A stretch of DNA of 64,000 nt, taken from NCBI RefSeq assembly GCF_040712315.1, contig NC_134017.1, forward strand, positions 28,317,273 through 28,381,272. The letters run 5' to 3'. The stretch comes from Castanea sativa (lineage: Eukaryota; Streptophyta; Magnoliopsida; Fagales; Fagaceae). Position numbers and translations under genes: made by a program. Of the stretch, positions 23,495 through 35,277 are shown piece by piece. Below the pieces are notes generated by a model that did not search any database, had not been told where the DNA came from, and was given only the letters and a program-made list of their open reading frames with translations. Every line of letters begins with the position of its first letter. Position 1 is the first letter of the stretch.

Positions 23495-23835
23495 AAGGAA
23501 AACTTGGACGAGCATGCCTCAGCATTGTTGCTTTATCCTCATTCTTTTTTAAGGAAAGCTTGGACGAGCATGCCTTAGCATTTTTGCTTTATCCTCATTC
23601 TTTTTTAAGGAAAGTTTGGATGAGCATGCCTCAGCATTGTTGCTTTATCCTCATTCTTTTTTTTTTTTAAGGAAAGTTTGGACGAGCATGCCTTAGCATT
23701 TTTGCTTTATCCTCATTCTTTTTTTTTAAGGAAAGTTTGGGCGAGCATGCCTTAGCATTTTTGCTTTATCCTCATTCTTTTTTTAAGGAAAGTTTGGGCG
23801 AGCATGCCTTAGCATTTTTGCTTTATCCTCGTCCG
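23495..23835. repeat. Tandem repeat, about 56-62 bp unit, six copies, in Gypsy-1
   Basis: The word AGCATGCC recurs at 23511, 23567, 23623, 23685, 23744 and 23801. Each unit has AAGGAAAGTTTGGACGAGCA, GCTTTATCCTCATTC and a poly-T tract whose length varies. It lies between pol and the antisense gene, where Tat-type elements often carry tandem repeats. Confidence 0.9.
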
Positions 23836-24124
23836 TAGGTATTATCAGGGAAACTGGAATTCAAGTATATAAGAAATCCAAACCATATTATTACATGAAC
23901 ATTGTTCACAAACTTGGCACATGCTCATAAGTTGGTGCCTTATTTAAGATACTTAGGTACATAGCATCGTCTTTCATAAGCTAGTCTGTAAGTAGTACAA
24001 AAGTTTGAGAACTAGTGCACTTTTATTCATAGCACACCATAACAGTAGTAAAAGCAAAAGTAGATATAAACAAACACGCAAATCACAACTGTAATTTTGT
24101 CAGACTTCCCCTCGTCCTTGCTCA

Positions 24125-27100
24125 TCACTGATAGTACCTTCGCAGATGTTCAACGTTCCAAGGATGCTCTAACTTCCGCCCGTCCAGGGCTTCCAGGTAG
24201 TAGGACCCCTGCCTTTTGCAATTGATTACCCTGTAGGGTCCTTCCCAATTGGGTCCCAGTTTTCCATGAGCTGGGTTCCTGGTTGCCAAGGAGACCCTTT
24301 TGAGGACAAGGTCTCCCACACCGAACCGTCTGGGTTTTACCATGGCATTGTGCTGTCTAGCCATGAGATTTTTGTACCTTGCCGTCCTTTGCTCCGCATC
24401 CATTCTTACCTCATCAATAAGATCGAGGTCAAGGCGAAGTTGTTCCCCGTTGTCTTTCTCCTAGAGCTCCATCACTCGGTGACTTGCCATATGGACCTCC
24501 GCTGGTATGACGGCTTCACTCCCATAGGCTAGTTTAAAAGGGGTCTCTCCTGTCGGAGTTCGTGCAGTCGTCCTATAGGCCCAGAGAACACCTGGTAGCT
24601 CGTCTGGCCATATCCCTTTTGCCCCTTCAAGCCGAGTCTTGATGATTTTCAGCAGGGATTGGTTTGCTACTTCTGCTTGCCTATTTGCCTGTGGATGGGA
24701 GGGTGAAGAATAGTGATTCTTGATTCCAAAATGATTGCAGAAGTCCCTGAAGGATGCGTTGTCAAATTGAAGTCCGTTGTCAGATACTAATACCCTGGGT
24801 ACTCCGAACCTGCATAGGATATTCTTCCACACAAAATTCTTCACGTTCTGCTGAGTGATTGCTGCAAGAGGCTCGGCTTCTACCCACTTGGTGAAGTAAT
24901 CTATCCCTACCACCAAAAACTTCATTTGCCGGACTCCTATGGGAAAAGGACCCAGGATATCCAGTCCCCACTGTGTGAAGGGCCATGGGGCTGTCATTGG
25001 GGTCTGATACTCTGACGGCTATCTGGGCACATTGCTATAACGCTGGCATTGGTCACATACCTTGACATAGGCTTTAGCGTCTGCCTGCATTGTTGGCCAA
25101 TAGTAGCCGGCACGGACGATCTTATGGACAAGGGACCTTGCCCCTGAATGATTTCCACACGATCCTTCATGAACTTCCCTCAGAATATAGTTTGACTCGT
25201 CAGGAGCCAGGCATCTTAAGTAGGGTTGAGAAAAGCCTCGCTTGTACAACACCTCATTTATGATGACATATTTGGCCGACCTGACTCTTAACTTTCTCGC
25301 TTCATCCTTGTCTTCTGGAAGCCTCCCATCTTTGAGATAGATTATTATCGGACTCATCCAATTTTCTCCTCCTCCTATCTGCTGTATGTCAGGGATGTCT
25401 ATGCTTGGCATGTACTGGATGTCGTCAAACCCGTCTATGACTCCTGCCGAGGCGGCTTTTGCCAAGGCGTCTGCTTCAGCGTTCTCCTCCCTGAGAAGTT
25501 GAATAAAGCTTATGGCTGAAAATTTCCGGGCAAGGCGTTTCACTTTGTTAAGGTACTTCCTCATTCGATCTTCTTTGACATCACACATCCCATTCACTTG
25601 GTTAATGACCAGTTGTGAGTCTCCTTTAATTGTTAACGACTCCGCCCCTAAGGACTTGGCCAATTCCAACCCCTTGAGTAGAGCCTCGTACTCAGCCTCA
25701 TTGTTGGTAGTTGGATACTGCAGACGGTCCGCATACTCCAGCTTGTCACCCTCAGGGGACTTCAGTACAATTCCAATCCCTCCTGCATACAGTGTGGACG
25801 ATCCGTCTACATTAACCACCCACATTTCATTTCCTTCGTCCTTGTTCAGGTCGTCCTGACTGGGGGTGAATTCCGCAATGAAATCTACCAACGCCTGCGC
25901 TTTTATCGCGCTCCTCGGAAGGTACCCGACATCAAACTCGCTGAGTTCAACGGCCCACTGTACCAGCCGTCCAACAGCTTCCAACTTGCTCATTGCCTTT
26001 TTTATGGGATGGTCTGTCAGGACGTTGATGACATGTGCCTGAAAATAATGTCTTAGCTTCTTGGAAGCCGTGATTAATGCGAAGGCTAGTTTCTCCATCA
26101 TCGGGTATCGTCCTTCTGCCCCTCTCATCGCGTGGCTTGTGTAATAGACCGGCTTCTGGACTCTCCCCTCTTCTCTGACTAACGCTGAGCTTACTGCGTG
26201 TGGGGACACCGCCAAGTACAAATACAACTCTTCCCCAGGTATAGACGGACTCAACAGTGGTGCCGTCATTAGATACGTCTTCAAGTCTTGGAAGGCCTTC
26301 TGACACTCGTCTGTCCATTCAAAAGCCTTCCTAAGGACCTTAAAGAAAGGTAAACATTTGTCAGTAGCTTTCGATACAAACCTGTTGAGGGCGGCGACCC
26401 GTCCAATAAGAGACTGGACTTCCTTGATATTTTTTGGTGGCTCCATGTTCAGTATCGCCTGGATTTTATCTGGATTCGCCTCAATTCCTCTGTGCGACAC
26501 CATAAACCCCAAGAATTTACCCGATGAAACCCCGAAAGCACACTTGCTCGGATTTAATTTCATGTGGTACTGTTGCAATGTATCAAAAGTCTCTTGAAGG
26601 TCGTCAAGATGTTTATCCTCGTCCTGGCTCTTCACCAGCATGTCGTCCACATAGACCTCCACATTTCGTCCGATTTGAGGACGGAACATATGGTTAACCA
26701 GCCTTTGGTAGGCCGCCCCCGCATTCTTCAACCCGAAGGGCATAACCTTGTAGCAATACAACCCTTGGCTCGTGACAAATGAGGTCTTCTCCTGATCCGC
26801 TTCATTCATCTGAATCTGGTTATACCCTGAGAAAGCGTCCATGAAGCTAAGTATCCTGTGACCTACCGTCGAGTCCACCAACTGGTCAATGCGCGGCAAT
26901 GGATAGCTATCCTTAGGGCAAGCTCTGTTTAGATCAGTGAAGTCCACGCACATCCGCCATTTGCCATTGGCTTTCTTGACCATGACTACGTTCGCCAACT
27001 AGTCTGGGTAATGAACTTCTCGGATAAACTTCGCGGTGACCAACTTCTGCACCTCTTCCTTAATGGCATTGTCTCGCTCAGGAGCAAAAACTCTTCTCTT

Positions 27101-29350
27101 CTGACGCACTGGTTTTGAATAGGGACACACGTTCAGGCTATGGGTAATGACGCTCGGATCGATGCCAGGCATGTCCTCATGACTCCATGCAAAGACATCG
27201 AGGTTTTTCTTCAGAAACCGAATCAAAGCGTGCTTTGCCCCTTCTTCCATGCTCGCCCCAACTCTGGTAGACTTCTCGGGCTGGTTATCATCCAAAGGGA
27301 CGTCCTCTAACGCTTCAGTGGGCTCAGCCACAACCCTCCTTCCGTCTATACTCATCGCCTGCATATGCTCGTCCATGGCCAGCATAGCTAAGTAGCATTC
27401 TCTGGCAGCCAGCTGGTCTCCTTGTACCTGGCCTACTCCGTGGTCGGTCGGGAATTTGATGGATAGGTGGTAGGTAGAGGTCACCGCTTTCCAGCTGTTC
27501 AATGTTGGCCTTCCAATAATCGCATTGTATGACGATGCACAATCAACAACAAGGAAATTCACCTTCTTGGTTATCTACTGCGGGTATGTTCCGACGACCA
27601 CTGGCAACGTGATGGTGCCCACAGGTTGCACCTTCATTCCTCCGAACCCTACCAACGGCGAGTTCACTGGTCGAAGCTGATCTCGTCCTAGTCTCATTTG
27701 CTGGAATGCGGGGTAGTAGAGAATGTCTGCAGAGCTACCATTGTCTATCAGTACCCTCCTGGTCGTGTAATCAGAGATGAGTAGGGTGATGACTATCGCG
27801 TCATCGTGTGGGTGGTGAATTCGTCCTGCCTCCTCGTCCGTGAAAGTAACAGCCTGTTGGTCTTCCTCCCTCGTCCTGGGAGGTCGTCCAGACTGTTGGA
27901 TGTTCTGCACCACCTTCAGGTATGTCTTCCTTGACTTGGACGACTGCGCCGTCGAGCTTCCTCCTATAATTACCCTTATTTCTCCTAGTGGGGGACGTGA
28001 TGATTCTTCCACCTTGGCCTTCATTTTCTCATCTCTCTGGTCTCGTCCAAGGAAGTTCCTCAATTTTCCCTGTCTAATGAGATTTTCTATCTGCTGCTTC
28101 AAGTCAAAGCACTCGTCCGTATCATGCCCATGGTCCCTGTGAAAACGGCAGTACTTACTCCTATTACGCTTGTTGGGGTCTCCCTTCATTTTGTTCGGCC
28201 ACTTCAAGGATGGATCATCCTTGATCTGCATAAGAACTTGCTCTAATGGCATAGTCAGGGGCGTGTATTGCTGATTCCTCGCGGAGGAACTGGCCTTCTT
28301 ACCATCCTTATCTTTTCTCTCGTCTGCTCGAACTTTCTTTGGACGAGGTCCCTGGTCCGGATAGCGATGGTGGCCCATTTCCGAGCGTTCTGCCCTCTTT
28401 CTGTTCTTGGCTATGATAGCGTCTTCAGCATTCATAAAATTCTGGGCTGAATGGACAAGCTCAGCCATAGTCTGTGGTTCCTGCTCGTAGAGCTTATGAA
28501 TGAACAAGTCAGAATTGACCCCATTGTGGAAAGCGGCCAGCAATAGTTTGTCATCCATCTCGTCCACCGTTAAGGCTTCTCTGTTAAACCGGGTGATAAA
28601 AGACCGCAAACTCTCATTGTCCCCTTGCTCTATGGTCAGCAGGCTAGAGGAGGAACGCTTGTGACGCTGTCCTCCAATGAAGTTGTTGACAAACAGCTTA
28701 CTCAGTTCTTCAAACGATCCCACTGAGTTTGGGGGAATCTTGCTGAACCACACTCGCGCTGGTCCCTTGAGTGTGGTGGGAAAAGCTCTGCACATGATCT
28801 CGTCTGGGACCCCCTGCAGGTGCATGGTCGTCTTGAAAGTTGCAATGTGATCGCAAGGATCGCGATTTCCATCGTACGAGTCTAGAGAAGGCATTTTGAA
28901 CTTCGGGGGTAGAGGGTGACTGTTGATGGAAGCTGTGAAAGGGGAGTCCGTTCGATGGACCATATCATCTACTGGGTTTGCTCGCCTCATATTTTCCCTC
29001 ATTTCCTCCATGGCTTTTCTCATCTGGTCCATTTCTTTTTCCAAGTGCGGCACCCTTCTTGAAGCGGTACCCCTTGTTTGATCTTCGGACTCTACATTTT
29101 CCCCTCCTCCTTCCTGACTTAGGGCCCTTCCCTCCGTGTGTCCCTGGCGCTGCCTCCTGAGGTTGATCTCTTTATTCAACTCCTGGTTCTGACGTGTCAG
29201 TTCTGCCATAGTGGCAGCCATGGATTGTATGTGCTGAATAGAAGGCGGTTGCATTACAGGCGCTGATCTGCGATCGCGAAGGGGATTGCTAGAGGCATCC
29301 CTACTCTCCTGGTGGCCTGGGCTGGTAGCCCTTGATCTTGTTCGAACCAT
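24125..29350 (-). pseudogene. Gypsy-1 gag-pol polyprotein, one frame with four TAG stops
   Basis: A single frame of about 1740 codons from ATG 29350 to the natural end RRYYQ-stop at 24125. Gag: retrotransposon-gag domain (FPTTLKGPARVWFSKIP) and a variant zinc knuckle YCRFHRDHGHDTDEC. Protease: VLIDNGSSADILY. Reverse transcriptase: MCVDFTDLNRACPKDSYPLP, FMDAFSGYNQI, catalytic YVDDM (about 26641-26655). RNase H, then a second archaeal-type RNase H (VNVDGSS, TNNEAEYEAL). Integrase: HHCC finger (HEGSCGNHSG...CDQCQ), Asp in LDILGPF, SDNG and Glu in RQAEVANQ, and a GPY/F end (NWEGPYRV). TAG stops at 27575-27577, 26999-27001, 25019-25021 and 24461-24463 divide it; no frameshift was seen. Not functional as it stands. 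Confidence 0.93.
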
Positions 29351-29381
29351 TCAGCCTTTTGTCTGGGATAGAATAACAGTT

Positions 29382-29399
29382 CCCACAGACGGCGCCAAC
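29382..29399 (-). other. Gypsy-1 primer binding site
   Basis: Directly after the 5' LTR on the minus strand: TGGCGCCGTCTGTGGGAA. The first seven bases match the TGGCGCC start seen in Tat/Athila elements, often assigned to tRNA-Asp. The following bases differ from that, so the tRNA is not certain. The gag ATG is only about 50 bp downstream. Confidence 0.7.
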
Positions 29400-30062
29400 T
29401 GATGATGCAAAGAAAATCAGAAGGCTGGATGCTCCGGACTTGAAAGGACTACTGGTTCTTTCTGCGGCCTGAAAAAAAAAAAAAAAAAAGAGAATCAAAG
29501 GCGGCCGGGGCTGCCGGCCGAAAACCCTCCGATGGTAAAGTTAGTTTTTCTCTCCATATTATGAGTTCCAACTTTCTTGGTGTCAAAAATGAACGTACCT
29601 TGGCCTTGTCTGAAACAGCCCTTTTATAGTGTTCTTACAAGCGGTTATTAAGATTGGAACCTCTCCTAGATTCAAGGAGAGGTAGGAATCAAGTGTAACT
29701 TGCATAACCGTTTGGGAGTTATGCTTCTGTTCCACAACGGATACCTGGCGGTTATGCGTGGGATAAGGGATTGTCATGTCATGCTCGGAGATTTTCCTAA
29801 GTGTAATAACCTCGTCCTAGGGGTCCTTGGATATGTACTGGTATGCGCAGGGGTTGTTTCGTCTAACAGACGAAGTCTTTCAGGACGAGGTTATTAGCGT
29901 TCTAGACGAGAGCATCATTCTGGTGATGCTTACCTCGTCCAGAAGTCTTCTTCCTTCGACGAGGTAATTCTGGGTAAGTTCCTGAGGGTGTTTACGATGG
30001 TGGCCGGGTTATGGACGACCTTTATGGACGACTTGGAGATAGGCTAAATCAGCACCCTATCA
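29400..30062 (-). repeat. Gypsy-1 5' LTR
   Basis: 663 bp. TATA box TATAAAAG on the minus strand (plus positions 29631-29638) marks U3/R. It differs from the 3' LTR at about eight bases, e.g. CAGA versus CAGT near the start and CTCGTCCTAG versus CTCGTCTTGG. Confidence 0.93.
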
Positions 30063-32469
30063 GATCTTAAATAGGATTTTATTAATTTTAATTTTGAAAA
30101 ACTTCTTTCTGCAGAAGCAACTGTAACAGGTATAGTTAGTAATATTCTGTAAGCAATACATTCATTTGGAAAAGATTCTAACCTCTTTATATAATTTAGT
30201 ACATTAATTGGAGAGTTTTCATTTGTTTACAAAACTTCTCTTAAAATTTTTAATTCTGAATATAAATCTAAGCCATCAATATCGGAATAAGTTTCATGTG
30301 TGAGAGAACATTCAAAATTAAGACAATTTTTTTTTCAAGCTATCATCATCTAGTGATTTTAGTTTTTCAAAATTAAATAAAAAACCAAAAATATTTTCAT
30401 ATATTTGAAATTGTTCAAACCTACTTTCAATTGAAGAAATAGCTTGATCTACTATATATAAAAAAATAATTAATTCTAAAATATTCTTCAACGGATTGTG
30501 TTGTCTCATCATTGACATTCTCATCAAACTATTTCTTCCTATGAATTATACGTTTTTCACGAAATATAGGCTCTATTTCCATTTTGGTTGCAATTTCTTT
30601 AGATGAATTCATAGCAGATGTAAATCCACCTTCTCTATATTTTTTTAAAAAAGACATGAGACCTTTTAATTGATCTATAGCAACATCAATATGCATGTCT
30701 TTCGATTGTAAATTTTTACTAACAGAGTTAACAACAAATAATATGTCATACCAAATAGTCATAGCTAGCAAAAACTCAAAACTTTCAATCTCATATGTTG
30801 CTAAACAATCAGCTTCACTTTTTGTTTTGGGATCTTCACTTGTTTTTGCCAGTTGTAACAAAGCATCTCTTATTTCTAGAATTTGAAATTTTATTGCTTT
30901 CACACTTTCAATTCGACTTTCCCAACGTGTTTGTGACAATGGCTTAAGAGTTAAATCTGTCACATTATCTTGTAAAATTTTCCATCGCTTTGTGGAAGAA
31001 GAAAATAGTATGTATATACGTTGTACTACTCCAAAAAAAGATATAGCTTTAGGACAAGAATTAGCCATATCACATAGGACAAGGTTGAGATTATGACAAC
31101 CACATGGTGTGTAAGATGCTTTAGAATTTATATCAAGAATTCTTTTTTGTACCCCTTGTTTTTTCCCTTTCATATTAGACCCATTATCATATCCTTGTCC
31201 ACGTACATCATTAATATCAAGTTCAAGATTTTTTATTGCATTTATAATTTCATTGAAAAGACCTTTTCCAGAAGTATTATCTACCTTTAAAAATTCCACA
31301 AAATGTTCATCTATTTTTATCAAACTTATTGAATTATCCACACATCTTAGTATAAGAGTCATTTGTTCTTGATGACTTACATTAGGGGTACAATCAAGTA
31401 TAATTGAAAAGTATTTTGCTTCTTTAATCTTTTTTATAATTTTACTTTTAATTTCATTTGCTAATAATTGTATCACTTCATTTTGTATATTATGTCCAAG
31501 ATAATGATTATGGATTGCACCATGTTGAATACGTTGAACATGTTCTTGCAATACTGGATCAAATTCTGCAATCATTTCAATTATACTTAAAAAATTTCCG
31601 TTATTTTCTTGATAGATCTTTTCGTTTTTTCCTCGGAATGCCAAATTATTTTTACCAAGATTTTTTACCACCGCTATTATCCTTAATAACACTTTTTTCC
31701 AATGATCTTTCTCTTTCTTAATTTGTTCTTGGACATTTCTATCAATTGTTTTATTCTTCAATAATCTTAGTTCTAAATCAATCCAAGTATTCATATTAGT
31801 AATATGCTCATTGGTTGTTTCGTGATTTTTAAGAATAGAACTAATATTTTTCCAATCCTTAGTTCCTCCATTAGCTAGTTGATTTGTATTAGATTTTGAA
31901 TTAAACAACTTGCAACAGAAACAAAATACTTTATCTAGGTCTTTTGAATACACTAACCATTTTCTATCATGTTTCTCCCCATTTGGCAATTTTCGAATAT
32001 AATGCGTAGTAGAAAAATGTCTAGAGTTCTAATCTATAGGAAAGTTTAGATCATCAACTCTTATTGAACCATTTTCTACTAACAAATCTCTTAATTTTAT
32101 ATCAATAGTTTTCCATTGACTTGGATCAAAAATATTTGTAGGAATATAGTTAGGTTGATCATTAATATTTTCTCTCTCCTCTAAATTATTTTGAGCTTCA
32201 TTATCAAGAATGATGACATTACATGTTTGAACATTATCATGACCACCTTCGTTATTATCATTTTGTTGTATATTTTCATTATCTTCAAACTCTTTTTGAT
32301 GAATTTCTTGTTTATTTATAAAACCTTCACTCAAATTTTCTGCAAGATTTTGTTTTTTACTAGTAATAAATTTGTCCATAGCTCCTTTTTGAGATTCAAT
32401 TAGTTCTTCTCTTTGCCTTTTTTTTTTATTTAATTTTTCATATCCAGATAGATATTTTCTAGTAGACAT

Positions 32470-33627
32470 TTGTAATTAAAAACTATTTATGAATAAATGA
32501 AGCACAATTTATAATAAAAAAATTACAATTTAACTAGAATAATATAAATTTAATGTATAAAACAATAGAACCTGGTTTATCAAAAGCACAATTGTAGCTT
32601 TACTTAATATGATCACTTTACACTTTAAACTTGCACAAAAAATTAAAATTACTATTAATACAAAGTAATTTATTCTAAATTTATAATTTTGTTGTCAATA
32701 CTTTTTTGTTGTGCAGCAATAAACCCCTTTTTTTTTTTAAGCAAGGAGTCAACTTGAACCACAAAGCTAAGACCAGCCCACTAAATCTGATTTCTTTAAA
32801 AAAAAAAAAACAAAACAAAACGTGTAAGAGAAGAGTTCTAGAGAAATCTAAAGACTAAAGCCTTTAGCTCTTAAGTGGGCCCATTGACCAATGACTATTC
32901 AATATCTATAGCATTCTAGAGAAATCTAAACTTAAGAGAATAAACCAAAAAAAAATAGAAGCAGCAAACTCCTCTTAAAAAAAAAACCCAGCAGGCAGGC
33001 GGCAGCAGCAAACTCCTCTTCAAACAAAAAAAAAACCAGACACCCAACAGCAAACTGCAAACCATGAAGAAGACAAAAGAGACAAAGAGGCAAAGGAAGA
33101 GAAAATAAGAAACGAACCTGAAATGAAGATCTGTGAACACACCAAATTTATTGTCAACACTAATTGATGAGTAAGTCAAGGGTTTTTTTTTTTTTTTTTT
33201 AGAATGAATGAAGATGGAGAGTCAGAAAGTGAAGAGTATTTTTTTTCTGCCTTTTCTTATTTGTATCTTTTTTCAATTTTTTGCCTTTTGTAATTTTTTC
33301 TTCTGCAAGCTATCTTTTGTAATATTTTCTCCTGCAAGCTAAAGATTTAGTGATAGGATTAGCTTGCCTTTCATGTCACTTCAGAGAAACAGAACTTTTT
33401 TTTTTCTTCAGATGAGAACTGCAAGCTAGAGATTTGGTGATAGTGTGGTGATACGATTACTGTTCACGTCACTTCAGTCTTTTTGGGTTTGTGAGAAACG
33501 GGCTTTTTTTTTTTTTTTTTTCAAATAAAAAGCTAATATTATATAATATATTATTATTTTGGGGCCCCTGTTACAAGTGGGGGCCTTAGGCGGGGGCCTA
33601 AACCGCCTATAGCTTCAGCCGGCCCTA
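32470..33627. other. hAT 5' untranslated and subterminal region
   Basis: AT-rich leader of the transposase gene, then a GC-rich subterminal segment (GGGGCCCCTG, GGGGGCCTTAGGCGGGGGCC) before the right inverted repeat. Such subterminal words are usual transposase binding sites in hAT elements. No further gene. Confidence 0.6.
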
Positions 33628-33635
33628 GGTAAAGG
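33628..33635. repeat. hAT target duplication, right copy
   Basis: GGTAAAGG, matching 19640-19647. Confidence 0.85.
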
Positions 33636-35277
33636 TACGTGGAGGTGACTAGCAAGCAGTAGACTCTGCAGAAGGATCAATCGAGAGTGATGCGATAGAT
33701 ACTAATGGCAAAGAACACATTGTCCAGGTCGTCATGGAGATAAATCGGCCTCAATCGAAGACACCCCTGAGGTACATGACATTGATGGAGGACATAGATG
33801 TTGCAGAGGTTGGACGAGGATCGAGTTAAGTGGAGCCGTGGAGGTCGGAGTTAATCTCAGATGCATGATATAGATTATACTTAATACACTAGTGTACATT
33901 ACATTTTCAAATAAATTTAAATAGATAAATTGAATTTAATTATAATATAGATAATTCTCTTATAAAAATAATAAAGATAATATTGAAAATTTTACTCTAT
34001 CTAAAAAATTATACCTAACTTTTATCATTTTTAAAAATTCTTCTTTAACATATACAACTATACAAGCCTACAAGAAGGAGTTCCCCCTCCCCAAATTATT
34101 AATTTGAGTTAGTACATACTACTCACATAACTGTAAGTTTGAATTTAATTGACAAATTTACTTTACCTAAAAAATAATGAGTAATGATATGTCCATAACA
34201 TTTTCACAATATTTTTATAACGAATTCTAAGTGGCAAGTTATTATTGGTTGTTATTATTGTGGCAAAAAAGTAATCTTAGTGTTAAGTTCAAATTTGAAC
34301 CAATAACAACTAACCACTTATAATTTGTTAAAAAATGCTGGGAAAATATTGTGGATGCATGTAACACCTACCTAAGTTTTATCATTTTAACAATTCTTTT
34401 TAAAATATACAACTACCTACAAAAACAGGAGTTCCCTCTCCCCAAATTATTAATTTGAGTTAGTACATACTGCTCTTAAAAAATAGACTGGCCAATTGCA
34501 CTTTTTTTTTGTCTCAATTTTCATTTTTTGTTATAAAATTTGCTACTGTATCTCATTTATTTCTTTGAAGAATTCATAAATATTATTGATTTTTTATTAT
34601 AGTTAAATTTAGTAGACATTTTGATAGTTTATATTGAAAATAAAAATCTGAAGAGTTTCACTGTAAGGATAGTAAAAGATTAATATTACTCCACATGAAA
34701 GATCATGATCAAATATAATTTTAATATGAGACACTAAGGTTCTTTTTATTCATACTTCTGTATATGTTTAATATCAAACTAAACAAGTTTCTTTTATACT
34801 AGTTGTTAAAACATGATAAGTTCTTATAAAATTATCTAATAAGTATATATATGTATGAGTAAAATTTACGTACAATTCCTTATGTGTTGTGTCATATAGT
34901 AGTTTTTTCATTTAAATTCAAAAACATGGTTGAACGAGATTTAATTTTCCATAAATCACAACTCAGTCTCCAAACAAAAATTACTAACTTTGCCCATGCT
35001 GTTATGACTGCTGATTGGGCTTTGAAAGTATACAAGTATACAACAATGGAGGCTGGTGACATGAAGAAATTAGCAAAAAATCCTTTGGATGCACTAAATA
35101 AAAGCAATAACAGAATTTTAAAGTGCCCTGTGATAATGTGCATAGAAAGTCGTCTAGTATTGTACTGATGATAATTAACTGATGGTAATTATAGAAGGCA
35201 TGTGAATGTAGTTTTAGGTATAGTAGCTGACATTATAGAATGCATATATCAACTACAGTTTTAGGGGCAGTGGCGGC
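33636..35277. other. Displaced 5' flank of the OSCA gene, then 3' flank of a third copy
   Basis: 33640-33860 and 34432-34510 match the 5' flank of pseudogene A (8860-9220, 9541-9620). From about 35030 the sequence matches the 3' flank of the intact gene (10390-10740). The 34015-34130 segment is repeated at 34375-34490, on either side of the MITE at 34178-34366. No gene. Confidence 0.65.
34178..34366. mobile_element. Foldback MITE, copy 1
   Basis: About 190 bp, homologous to 47456-47630. Inverted ends contain CATTTTCACAATATTTT and, reversed, CACAATATTTTCC; the middle reads AAGTAATCTTAGTGTTAAG. No coding capacity. Exact ends are uncertain. Confidence 0.65.

Larger units (their letters stand above)
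19872..30062 (-). mobile_element. Gypsy-1: complete Tat-type Ty3/Gypsy LTR retrotransposon
   Basis: 10,191 bp with two LTRs, primer binding site, gag-pol on the minus strand, a tandem-repeat spacer, an antisense spliced gene and a polypurine tract. TG...CA ends and a perfect 5-bp target duplication (GATCT) show a single clean insertion. The LTRs differ at about 8 of roughly 660 positions plus a poly-A length change, so the insertion is fairly young. The second, archaeal-type RNase H (TNNEAEYEAL) and YVDDM reverse transcriptase place it in the Tat lineage of non-chromovirus Gypsy elements. All four stops in gag-pol are TAG. Confidence 0.93.
19734..32469 (-). pseudogene. hAT (ZMYM1/TTF-zinc-finger type) transposase, broken
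   Basis: Starts MSTRKYLSGYEK at 32469. After an acidic, Asn-rich lead it has the TTF-type zinc-finger region (KVFCFCCKLFNS), the RNase H-like core with ILDCTPNVSHQEQ and GQGYDNGSNMKG supplying two acidic residues, and near 30070-30140 the dimerisation motif SAERSFSKLKLIKSYL. The last 44 codons (STMSQEKLSGLAI and following) are on the other side of Gypsy-1, at 19734-19866. Defects: TAG at 32029-32031, TAG at 30529-30531, a frameshift near 30500, and the 10-kb Gypsy insertion close to the C terminus. Cannot make an active transposase. Confidence 0.88.
19648..33627 (-). mobile_element. hAT-family DNA transposon, split by Gypsy-1
   Basis: Ends CAGTGCCGGCT (left) and, reversed, TAGGGCCGGCT (right), flanked by 8-bp target duplications GGTAAAGG. 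Its total span is 13,980 bp, of which 10,191 plus a 5-bp duplication belong to the nested Gypsy-1, so the hAT itself is about 3.8 kb. It carries one transposase gene on the minus strand. Subterminal regions are rich in GGGGCC/GGCCTAGG words. It sits 375 bp upstream of the OSCA start codon, so it divides the old OSCA promoter. Confidence 0.88.

Noticed and set aside
25512..25859. Plus-strand frames opposite Gypsy-1 pol and gag (also 26358-26597, 27840-28142)
   Set aside because: They mirror the coding strand of gag-pol, with no splice structure or promoter, unlike the antisense gene at 20916-23088.
32916..33179. Hydrophobic 87-residue frame in the hAT leader
   Set aside because: Phe/Leu-rich product of poly-A tracts on the opposite strand; no start context or homology.
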